NCBI GenBank assembly: GCA_003602665.1
Contig: QQSG01000045.1
Coordinates: 44,674 to 59,078 of the forward strand
DNA from: Candidatus Poseidoniales archaeon
Lineage (GTDB): Archaea; Thermoplasmatota; Poseidoniia; Poseidoniales; Poseidoniaceae
Direction: 5' to 3'
DNA length: 14,405 nucleotides
Shown: piece after piece, positions 10,101 through 12,662 of the stretch
Position numbering within the stretch: position 1 is the stretch's first letter
Layout: each line of letters starts with the position of its first letter
Program-made: the position numbers and the translations under genes
Notes under the pieces: generated by a model
The model's database searches: none
What the model was told of the DNA's origin: nothing
The model's input: the letters and a program-made list of their open reading frames with translations, nothing else

Positions 10101-12329
10101 CAACTTCCACTGTGAGTAGAAGTAGTACGAGGAAGAGTAGAAACATGAGTAACTACCAGTACCACAGTTGGAGACGTCCCACTCGAAGAGGTATTCATCT
10201 GAGTGGTCGTAATAAGTCATCTGTCTGTCGTGGAATCCTTGCGGGGAGAAGTAACTACCCGAGTGGACATCCGTTGTCAAGACTGTGAACTTCTTAGCGT
10301 CTCCAGCGTTTGCAATATCATCAACAAAGAAGTAGTGAGCGTTGCTCTCTACCCATGTCCCTGGTGCTGAATTGCTTGCAGGTGGTGCAGGATCATATCC
10401 TAGGTTTGCACCACCGGCGGTATTTAGGTCTTGGAACTTCCAGTAGTACTCGACGTAATCGCCCGCACTGATATCTGCAGTTGTAGCCTTGAATCGGCAT
10501 TCACTTGCAGTCGATGTGCAGGTTTGGATTGTCGTTGCGCTGACAGAGGTCCAAGAACCGTTGTTGACGCTGTAGGACATTGTTACACCGTTGGTCGATG
10601 TTGTGTCGATTCCCGACAGGTCAGTTAGTGTTGTGAAGAAGGTTCTCTCACCTTCAACATATGAAGTCAATCCACTGTATGGGACGTGACTGGAGGTTGG
10701 GGCATCCGAGTCAGATCCACCGGAGTAAATTACTTCCAGGTAGCTGTTTGATCCACCGCTGTTGTAAGCGTATGTGTAAACGTATATGCTTGAAGTCATT
10801 CTCGCACCCATTCCGACAGTTCCGGAATTGGATTGTGCGTTGATGATGTAGTTGTGGCTACCTGTGCTTGAGGAACAAGCGGTACCAGCAGAGTTAGCGT
10901 TGTCGCATATTTCTGCTGTCTTCCAACCAGTTCCCTGAGAGTAAGTTCCAGAAGCTGCTGAGTTTCCAATAGAAGAGATCAGTTTTCGTTCGTTAACGTT
11001 TGAGTTTGTACCGGATAAGAGGTTGGCTGCGATTGCACCTGAACAGGTGGCAGAAGTAATTAGGTAGTTATATCGTACGTCAGTACCGCATCCTTCCAAG
11101 ACGGTTGAAGTAATCACAGGTGTAGAAGAACTTCCATACGCATATGATACATATTGCTTCCAATTTACTTCTTCAACGGTAGCACCGGTTGGTAGCGCTG
11201 AACTTGAAGTGAAGGTGTACTTGTGCCATGGGTTATACTCGAAATCGGAGTAGTAACGGTACAAGTAAGAATATGCGGTGTTGTAACAGTATCCATAGTA
11301 AACACGGCAATATCCACGGTTTCCACTTGTGACCTTGATGGTTGGGTCAAGAGCGAGTGGGAACACTCGGTCTTCGGACATCAACCAATCTGTGTCGACT
11401 GCGGTAGTAAGGAGAACCATTGGACCGTACACTTGAACAAAGTATGTACCGATGTAAGGTTCACTGCCTGAGTCTTCCATAACGGTTGGCTCAGGGATGG
11501 TGGCCAGAAGCTCACCGGAATCAGTAGAACGGATCTCGAGTTCACCTTGTGTTGAGGTAATTTCCTCGCCAAGTGGTACACCATCTAGGAAAAGACCGTA
11601 GCCCATTGGAAGACGGATTGTTTCAGTCATACCAAAGTATGCTGCAACTTCGTCAAGGACCGGACGCTCTTCGATGATGAGGTTTTGCTTGACTTGGTTG
11701 GTTTCAACCGAGTAGTCAATAGCAAATCCTTCAGCAAGAGGGTAGCGAATTACGTTACCGCCGACTTCGACATCGCCCATTGCTGGAGCGGCCTGGTATG
11801 GCATAGGTGCCGTACCAGTGATGTCAAGGGTCATGAGCATAGGGTTCAGACCAGTGATGATTGGATCAACGAACTGGTTAGGTTGAACACTTACACCTTC
11901 TGATAGTTCAGCACCAAAGGTGGTTGTGAAGGTGTTTTCCTTTACTTCCCATCCATATGGTGTCGCCATGATGTTGAGGTTAATGTCCTCAAAGGCGCCA
12001 CTATCAGCAAGGTAATGCACAGGCTCATCACTTGTGAGTTGTGCAATCTTTCCATCCTCAGTAAGGAAGGCCTTGGTGTTCGCTTGCCTCATTCCCAGTA
12101 ATTCCTGGGTGGGGTCGTACTCATAGGTCGTTTGTTCGATGGCGGCCGGGAGCTTGAAGAAATCATCAATATCAGTTGTGATCTCTGCAACACTCACGGT
12201 ATCGGTCGTTGTATTGTCTACTAGGCTTGTCATTGGCATAAATGCCATCAAAGCACATAGCAGAACGGCAATACCGATTCCACCAATTGCGGTTTTCTTT
12301 TTATTATTCTTGTTTCCCAACATAGTCAT
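1..12329 (-). CDS. Giant secreted multidomain surface protein (beta-helix, Ig/cadherin-like, CBM9-like), 3' end beyond window
   Basis: One frame stays open from the first ATG at 12329 to base 1, giving 4,109 codons and no stop. An in-frame TGA lies directly before this ATG. A second ATG two codons later (12323, MLGNKNNKKK) is an equally good start; neither has a clear Shine-Dalgarno. Residues 1-12 are Lys/Asn-rich and 13-36 form a hydrophobic signal or anchor helix, so the rest should be extracellular. Modules in order: N-terminal Rhs/WapA-like region (about 40-330), DNRLRE-like region (331-536), Ig-like copy A (540-635), Tyr/Gly-rich region, Ig-like copy B (925-1030), 'IEFKYDTG' and 'GFTFDYF' surface-domain halves, beta-helix blocks (about 1320-3080) with two TDANG inserts and a Tyr-rich segment, DTWGDGG domain, beta-helix, CBM9-like domain, tandem cadherin-like domains. 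I see no catalytic motif. The likely role is adhesion or polymer binding, which is inference. The reading frame is very secure; the function is not. Confidence 0.93.
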   Translation of the reverse strand, partial: MTMLGNKNNKKKTAIGGIGIAVLLCALMAFMPMTSLVDNTTTDTVSVAEITTDIDDFFKLPAAIEQTTYEYDPTQELLGMRQANTKAFLTEDGKIAQLTSDEPVHYLADSGAFEDINLNIMATPYGWEVKENTFTTTFGAELSEGVSVQPNQFVDPIITGLNPMLMTLDITGTAPMPYQAAPAMGDVEVGGNVIRYPLAEGFAIDYSVETNQVKQNLIIEERPVLDEVAAYFGMTETIRLPMGYGLFLDGVPLGEEITSTQGELEIRSTDSGELLATIPEPTVMEDSGSEPYIGTYFVQVYGPMVLLTTAVDTDWLMSEDRVFPLALDPTIKVTSGNRGYCRVYYGYCYNTAYSYLYRYYSDFEYNPWHKYTFTSSSALPTGATVEEVNWKQYVSYAYGSSSTPVITSTVLEGCGTDVRYNYLITSATCSGAIAANLLSGTNSNVNERKLISSIGNSAASGTYSQGTGWKTAEICDNANSAGTACSSSTGSHNYIINAQSNSGTVGMGARMTSSIYVYTYAYNSGGSNSYLEVIYSGGSDSDAPTSSHVPYSGLTSYVEGERTFFTTLTDLSGIDTTSTNGVTMSYSVNNGSWTSVSATTIQTCTSTASECRFKATTADISAGDYVEYYWKFQDLNTAGGANLGYDPAPPASNSAPGTWVESNAHYFFVDDIANAGDAKKFTVLTTDVHSGSYFSPQGFHDRQMTYYDHSDEYLFEWDVSNCGTGSYSCFYSSSYYFYSQWKLQWTTTPSGGYNGYGGTQSGLDELHQGDGGYLAISAKNGPQMNLIFHYDSGDNAWGMVGIGDSTPEIETGALAGGSQASSVSTYGYTAAYNVPIPGDITGTFGKITWNGTGYSTSKANWLCVGTNGFYYFYRSSSSNARCNTGYYYAYQTSSYKWSGVALSAGYYGRMASSGSITYKVGKVAPTPDTSAPDMDHAVLRDSHSKSRTFTYTISDAGDPPSGLNVNQTLNEGPTLHYSVNNGTTTSVLLSPVGKTRAECSAGTCDWSATVNTFERGDYIEYYATSVDESTVAGGVNTQTTTSNNFAVGDPNMMLIVEWRDMGYNSQYLCDYQVIFYDVTNEIEFKYDTGCSAYYDYATVGYMDHTRTKGDTMRNPGGGYMAGNNPHTSNFRIATDGTDHGYESFAAGIKPVTNAAQVISGSSGGTPTGYYCSYSYYWNQYKTGCNANIDLPSGFTFDYFQKSFDGDDSNDRLRIGRAGYLYMIDNGATSLERGITTWGTNMPDLPYSSNSAARPGTIAPWWGYYSSYYCYDNTAYDCGVYVRAMPFEGKGTDVDNDLDCSGNNVECIWDNEGSPYRISPNSDYLSVTGGDLTIQPGTVIQVEQGKGISIDGACDSVKAIGNSTDRILFEGAAGAEWKGLSFTDDCATTSGTDDRHVFSYVDFNNTSTAAITAGSRHQDYNAYCADSNGGTRPCYSNANVGNFTMSEVSFTNVETAISHGSGQGTSITMMNFAINGADNACINLPSSANAMLMEGTMSNCNSNGVAWGGAIVNYPGSTAGMLHVENVTIENAYKNLIDTDLQHVTISNVSASFTTSGAAQTGVALDSAFGTASEVNIFNFDAPGYSSVSINALGSINMTDVDIGSATLAITPGGSSSTANGPSGDLAIFQDIEAGDMTLTRIQPSIFNDVTAGHIDISGNAISTDVMSVTNLDSGRFGVAGCGWKIDVTTIDSDRVYSSCSSSAAPNNFVVDGGTLSHTSSTDHALYARNSKMTVGDVAITSSNAGSGVYLAYASSNAEVRLIDVSQNTDDCADANGATSDCDVYTSSSALIYYGGTATLRAYRLEAVNSVIEEVNKSGHVVSASVVSAAGAELFEVGSHITDANGEASVWVITGDSAGNTYSDHNLRAFGPAGQNETLSTDTWYASDLTSGFTIGSSYALLLEPAPVDFNGTNMDCTWLAAWTDADTGAGLPTNGTTSAGNTIYEFDGTPMTLTEDLNLNGCVIKLMGAVLSVKSTATSTPVLTLSNGGKLLVGESSVATGSLKAVSSTYPLTLDIQDGTLEIDGGIVRDVAQDAATGSALYVGDGATLIMKNSGTVYGSSASSSEMATVKIDGGSADLDSSSIINVGNTGTALWVEQAGGSFTNIGVSNAAVGIQAYNGAPQIDGFTSTDNTVGIDVYGGMSLPTIYRSTSLSGQSTGWTTYAVDLSTFLGTGDYLQVGANSIYGGGNAHPTYNYATSKYYMITDRWNIEVTYDDGSGEVSENITTPDKLGYYPYGSNDPKSGNGAATYAGGEGGVASWHCNEYGYSYGPSATSDFDGYMYYLWRFWNQGPQTNPGYPGYYYYPDQFGFRWSEIDSDTTPNNGYYPYHYWGYYYTSYHGGQGAYKPVEGYVGGSYNVCLDYAYSYYMNPGQGARMSFPVVDISDTSISKVTMYVDVLHNRADNYQDRLDLVARAGNDPSDLGDYLRDSGTATFKNGAITGAENGIEIGGNFAAGTFESIDITSPTDSGIEVTGAVSAAMDDMEVTGGDYGMLVSSSGSGSIDLTNMDFDAQNTAGIYYVKNFGGDLSGTITNSAGAAYKYGPLTSKNVVFDGITLAGNDVGLETAGSQEFTITDSAFASTTNDVVVTGSSKVDFIEGSIDTSKISVTGTGDFERMRELVMTIEADGSGVQGTNVVLMNADKKITGTGTTDANGDASGVQFRTIRVDSSGPTSDNLAGYEAATVAMIEYTSSTGDFRYAFEGLSLSDASGNTGTIDLTDRIEARVCYTFSSSSYVMVAGCSGSRYLGTGSSRSLNDGNGGSYNEYGYYGATPEDMSGKTIMMDVPFMYFDNNEEHNWNNTKVLITGSYTFSDTQRWYAQGGSDAPELYLHDSEVYGLAVNPTTGQQTGVEIGYVYQAMDISIKNSTLNPVASVTSGMAYASTWSSNDYVSEWLRMENVTMTHYKGYTPLNNAISSTDVCVNFYGSDDSYIVNSTFADCGAGIFFQRSGYSYGHNADEFGADNTTIQGNTFVDGGEIADVWFYTNSYADDAVVTDNTFSSSTGKYGVRAYDQTTKRLTVTDNTFDGPETAIQLINTNGYMLDGNSITGVSDATKPGITINGGHGDVSNNTLLDADGGIRIDSAEAPPAPSTSLCTIASNAYRSSATCTFTIPAGATAYVDLESDSWGGEIGLEITKPDGTTDTWAAGTFSSNTAYARYTSYSVAGSYTLKVTDTWGDGGANIAVYYGTSTGGYSGPVVENNTIGLSPTRVAPNAVGLDFVDCNSVTVQSQLNTINMGDNAVITDGCDVNDFGSRLVGTGVSGSIGMSSLNSGDDLTLSGTDISGYAYGISIDDATLTLSGAATIAGSVAGVFAEDATVTAIGASVDGGATGTGLHMVDGDYSWIYPLDAAGDVGVYAENTEFRWDGGTSTATTALHAVESVGSVENLTWSASTTQINAGSNAYVTSIGNTLDSNAISIVASATIDEANLFSLDATHLQGTASAVGMSLLSTDGTRAAYVSPSFQPDIMAVDGDDSDWIGGTPLNPSDDAMPGMVSGDGTNDLLVTYSEGDALYIGMTGEDLATNDLLIYLDVVAGGSNTGYNLNAAHTLPVQADYLFWATSDTNMDLYSNGFLGWGTSSMSTDAVDADLGTTTAGFFEIAIPFSRLGGTPEAVNIVAILQDGSANIQSVHPSQTVTTGAQSLTEYISVETTHDDLETGSISDEVLVYRTYKGTTTAGAAKDYDVMIKTQADCAYDWATIDAVSMATNQELTVDIKRACPEIQAALADDAVDEDSGVYTMSLTSLADDVQDDEATLTWTATEGTTVAHSNVLVDWNKNGHTVSITPLDDQFGTIEFEFVVTDSHGLTDTKNMTLTVNNINDKPVICNTERIDCMPVFVDDGAYTNIVPEGFGSVSKFLGDISNASKSYVRDMDNEQSPVRQVYTWGASVPTDCIAFSVEVVANELTMTENTGNELGGTCPVTLTLSDDGAENTEADSVVVDFSVSPVNDAPVVLDWDVTTGAVVTSANGSTPVAPWSISLMEDDTSVTNLTYDLSAVKYDIDHEAADLTWTVEPTDQCTYQNYFTASIQGDNLVFELVPDATTNANAWEIDYLNDNGIHQIGPSGSDFCQIRLVLKDTATAPGYVPNYDQTLMPIADYTQGVATQEIGVRV
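1430..1975 (-). other. CBM9-like/DOMON-like domain
   Basis: 'AVDGDDSDWIGG' opens it, followed by 'LLVTYSEGDALYIGMTGEDL', 'DLLIYLDVVAGGSNTGYN', 'LPVQADYLFWATSD', 'GFFEIAIPFSRLGG' and 'VNIVAILQD'. This order (DG..sDW, lyi, iYlD, aDy, EiaIP.s.lg) is that of CBM9-like domains, often carbohydrate- or haem-binding. Binding is inferred from the family, not shown. Confidence 0.6.
2000..2765 (-). other. Beta-helix block 5
   Basis: Turns include 'VVENNTIGLSP', 'LDFVDCNSVTVQSQLNTINM', 'LTLSGTDISGYAYGISI', 'DATLTLSGAATIAGSVAGVF' and 'ATVTAIGASVDGGATGTGL'. It ends before the CBM9-like domain. Confidence 0.6.
2765..3085 (-). other. 'DTWGDGG' beta-sandwich domain
   Basis: 'CTFTIPAGATAYVDLESDSW', 'EIGLEITKPDGTTDTWAAG' and 'SYTLKVTDTWGDGGANIAVY' match the PPC/CUB-like domains of marine secreted proteins that end in 'y.L.v.DsWGDGwng'. 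Two Cys at the start may form a disulfide. Confidence 0.5.
3090..4240 (-). other. Beta-helix block 4, NosD-like repeats
   Basis: The clearest helix turns in the protein are here: 'YIVNSTFADCGAGIFF', 'NTTIQGNTFVDGG', 'AVVTDNTFSSSTGKYGV', 'LTVTDNTFDGPETAIQL', 'YMLDGNSITGV' and 'GDVSNNTLLDADGGIRI'. These are the N-x-[FIL] / G-I pattern of NosD/CASH-type repeats. The block starts with another Tyr/Gly-rich stretch near 4020-4110. Confidence 0.75.
4250..4490 (-). repeat. TDANG insert domain, copy 2
   Basis: 'ELVMTIEADGSGVQGTNVVL' then 'ITGTGTTDANGDASGVQF' (DANGDAS at 4359-4379) parallels copy 1 in position (directly after a beta-helix block) and in motif (TDANG-[ED]-AS followed by a hydrophobic strand). 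Confidence 0.45.
4490..5060 (-). other. Beta-helix block 3
   Basis: Turns include 'FKNGAITGAENGIEIGG', 'SIDITSPTDSGIEVTG', 'MEVTGGDYGMLVSSS', 'DLTNMDFDAQNTAGIYYV' and 'FTITDSAFASTTNDVVV'. The spacing and the small-residue/hydrophobic alternation are typical of right-handed beta-helices. Confidence 0.65.
5229..5489 (-). other. Tyrosine-rich segment (22 Tyr in 87 residues)
   Basis: It runs from MYYLWRFW to LDYAYSYY, with PGYYYYPDQFGF, NNGYYPYHYWGYYYTSY and GGQGAYKP between. It is rich in Gly, Pro and Trp as well as Tyr, and nearly all Tyr codons are TAC. It is not beta-helix and matches no family I know. It lies inside a longer interruption of the helix (about 5880-5060). Confidence 0.8.
5880..6610 (-). 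other. Beta-helix block 2
   Basis: Regular turns include 'LNLNGCVIKLMGAVLSV', 'TLSNGGKLLVGESS', 'LDIQDGTLEIDGGIVRD', 'GDGATLIMKNSGTVYG' and 'KIDGGSADLDSSSIINVG'. It begins after a Trp-containing 'CTWLAAWTDADTG'. Confidence 0.6.
6610..6950 (-). repeat. TDANG insert domain, copy 1
   Basis: 'LRAYRLEAVNSVIEEV', 'GHVVSASVVSAAGAELF' and 'ITDANGEASVWVI' (DANGEAS at 6786-6806) resemble a small prealbumin-like/carboxypeptidase-regulatory beta-sandwich inserted between helix blocks. It pairs with the similar insert near 4360. Confidence 0.45.
6960..8350 (-). other. Right-handed beta-helix block 1
   Basis: It opens with LTIQPGTVIQVEQGKGI (8289-8339), followed by 'AIGNSTDRILFEG' and 'WKGLSF'. This is the standard entry sequence of pectate-lyase-like beta-helix surface proteins ('tI.pGtvI.v..gkgI...G'). 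Some 20-25 residue turns follow, such as 'MSEVSFTNVETAI', 'HVENVTIENAYKNLI' and 'HIDISGNAISTDV'. No lyase catalytic residues were recognised. Confidence 0.7.
8480..9190 (-). other. Extracellular domain halves 'IVEWRDM/IEFKYDTG' and 'GFTFDYF/APWW', in unusual order
   Basis: 'MMLIVEWRDM', 'YQVIFYDVTNEIEFKYDTGC' and 'ATVGYMD' (about 9190-9000) match the second half of a beta-sandwich domain widespread in secreted proteins. 'LPSGFTFDYF', 'LRIGRAGYLYM' and 'PGTIAPWWGYY' (about 8770-8530) match its first half, but come afterwards. Tyr clusters with paired Cys (GYYYCSYSYYWNQYKTGC) sit between them. Confidence 0.4.
9241..9560 (-). repeat. Ig-like domain, copy B
   Basis: YSVNNG (9384-9401), C-SAGT-C and GDYIEYYA (9261-9284) recur in the same order as in copy A, preceded by 'RTFTYTISDAGDPPSG'. 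The codons differ between copies, so the duplication is old and the repeat is visible at the protein level only. Confidence 0.65.
10425..10715 (-). repeat. Ig-like domain, copy A
   Basis: It contains YSVNNG (10557-10574), a Cys pair (C-TSTASE-C) and GDYVEYYW (10440-10463), preceded by 'FFTTLTDLSGID'. It matches copy B in order and spacing: 31 residues separate the two motifs here and 33 in copy B. The type resembles bacterial extracellular Ig-like domains in which a Thr/Asp-Ser-Gly strand precedes the core. Confidence 0.65.
10722..11339 (-). other. DNRLRE-like region with Tyr/Cys-rich start
   Basis: After the DPT motif come YCRVYYGYCYN and YLYRYYSDFEY, then 'YTFTSSSALPTGATVEEV', which resembles the 'F-ls-iP.ga.i..a.l' strand of DNRLRE domains. 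The region closes with 'SYLEVIYS', like the terminal 'LeVtY' strand. Paired Cys suggest disulfides. Moderate to low confidence. Confidence 0.35.
11340..12130 (-). other. N-terminal Rhs/WapA-like module of the giant protein
   Basis: The module ends in DTDWLMSEDRVFPLALDPT (11340-11396), closely matching the 'DWL..P.R.FPV.IDPT' motif that precedes DNRLRE regions in bacterial WapA/Rhs-type wall proteins. It is preceded by the typical run of short beta strands ('GELEIRSTDSGELLATIPEP', then 'YFVQVYGPMVLL'). Family recognition rests on this motif and the order of elements only. Confidence 0.5.
12222..12293 (-). other. Signal/anchor helix of the giant protein (residues 13-36)
   Basis: A positively charged start (KNNKKK) is followed by a 20-plus residue hydrophobic run beginning TAIGGIGIAVLLCALMAF and ending MPMTSL. 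This fits Sec export. A Cys inside the run (C25) is not followed by a convincing lipobox, so it could be cleaved or remain an N-terminal anchor. Confidence 0.75.
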
Positions 12330-12372
12330 TCACTCTACACGGACTGTATGCAAGTGCAACCACGTCCTCCGC

Positions 12373-12380
12373 TACTTATA
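12373..12380 (-). promoter_or_regulatory. TATA-like box of the giant surface-protein gene
   Basis: The minus strand reads CCTATAAGTAGC, with TATAAGTA at 12380-12373. With the usual archaeal spacing of about 25 bases, transcription would start near 12350, leaving a leader of only 20-28 bases. Short leaders without Shine-Dalgarno are common in archaea, which fits the weak GAGTGA before the second ATG. A second AT-rich candidate (TTTAATTTA, near 12425) would give a longer leader. Confidence 0.45.
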
Positions 12381-12398
12381 GGAATTGGGGTACAAAAT

Positions 12399-12420
12399 CT
12401 TTGAATCAATTGTTTCAAAG
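12399..12420. promoter_or_regulatory. 22-base near-perfect palindrome upstream of the TATA-like box (candidate operator)
   Basis: The arms CTTTGAA and TTCAAAG flank a TCAATTGT core; 10 of 11 symmetric positions pair, with the central hexamer CAATTG. It lies 18 bases upstream of the TATA-like box, just beyond where a TFB recognition element would be. This is the usual place for an archaeal activator or a repressor of assembly. The regulator is unknown. Confidence 0.4.
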
Positions 12421-12440
12421 TGTAAATTAAACACGATACT

Positions 12441-12480
12441 GCGTAACATTTTACGCCATCAGTAGTACAAACAATTTGTA
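12441..12480. repeat. Two short perfect inverted repeats upstream of the giant gene
   Basis: GCGTAA-CATT-TTACGC lies at 12441-12456 and TACAAA-CAA-TTTGTA at 12466-12480. Each has perfect 6-base arms. The first is GC-mixed and less likely by chance; the second is AT-rich and could be fortuitous. They could be protein-binding sites in the long upstream region. Confidence 0.3.
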
Positions 12481-12568
12481 AAAAGAACAATCTATTTAAT
12501 TCTGTTTTTAGGATTTAACAAAACCATGATCTTAGGCCACTGTACTACCAAACCTTGGCTATCTAAAT

Positions 12569-12608
12569 AAAAAAAGGCCGGAGAGGGCGCCAGAACGCCC
12601 TCCCCGGC
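12569..12608 (-). terminator. Hairpin plus T7 tract ending the upstream surface-protein transcript
   Basis: Read on the minus strand, GCCGGGGAGGGCG pairs with CGCCCTCTCCGGC around the loop TTCTGG. This gives 13 base pairs including one G-U, followed by CC and seven T. It begins 54 bases past the TGA stop. The single non-Watson-Crick position is G-U on the minus strand but A-C on the plus strand, so it is a minus-strand RNA structure. In archaea the T-tract alone can terminate, so the hairpin may instead protect the 3' end. Confidence 0.75.
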
Positions 12609-12612
12609 GGCT

Positions 12613-12635
12613 TCTGTACACAAAGAGTGCACAGA
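12613..12635 (-). other. Second 3'-UTR hairpin, between stop codon and terminator
   Basis: On the minus strand TCTGTGCAC pairs with GTGTACAGA around the loop TCTTT, giving nine pairs with one G-U (A-C on the plus strand). It sits 27 bases after the stop codon and four bases before the terminator stem. It may be a stability element or part of a bipartite terminator. Confidence 0.55.
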
Positions 12636-12662
12636 TTACGACGGTGGATTACAGAGAGTTAC

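Larger units (their letters stand above)
12330..12662. other. 333-base intergenic spacer
   Basis: There is no credible ORF on either strand. The half next to the upstream gene (12569-12662) is GC-rich and folds into two hairpins followed by a T-tract. The half next to the giant gene (12330-12560) is AT-rich and contains several inverted repeats and a TATA-like box. It looks like a terminator plus promoter between two independently transcribed genes. Confidence 0.8.

Noticed and set aside
12577..12608. Hairpin as a plus-strand terminator or small RNA
   Set aside because: No plus-strand gene precedes it, no T-tract follows on that strand, and its wobble pair forms only on the minus strand.
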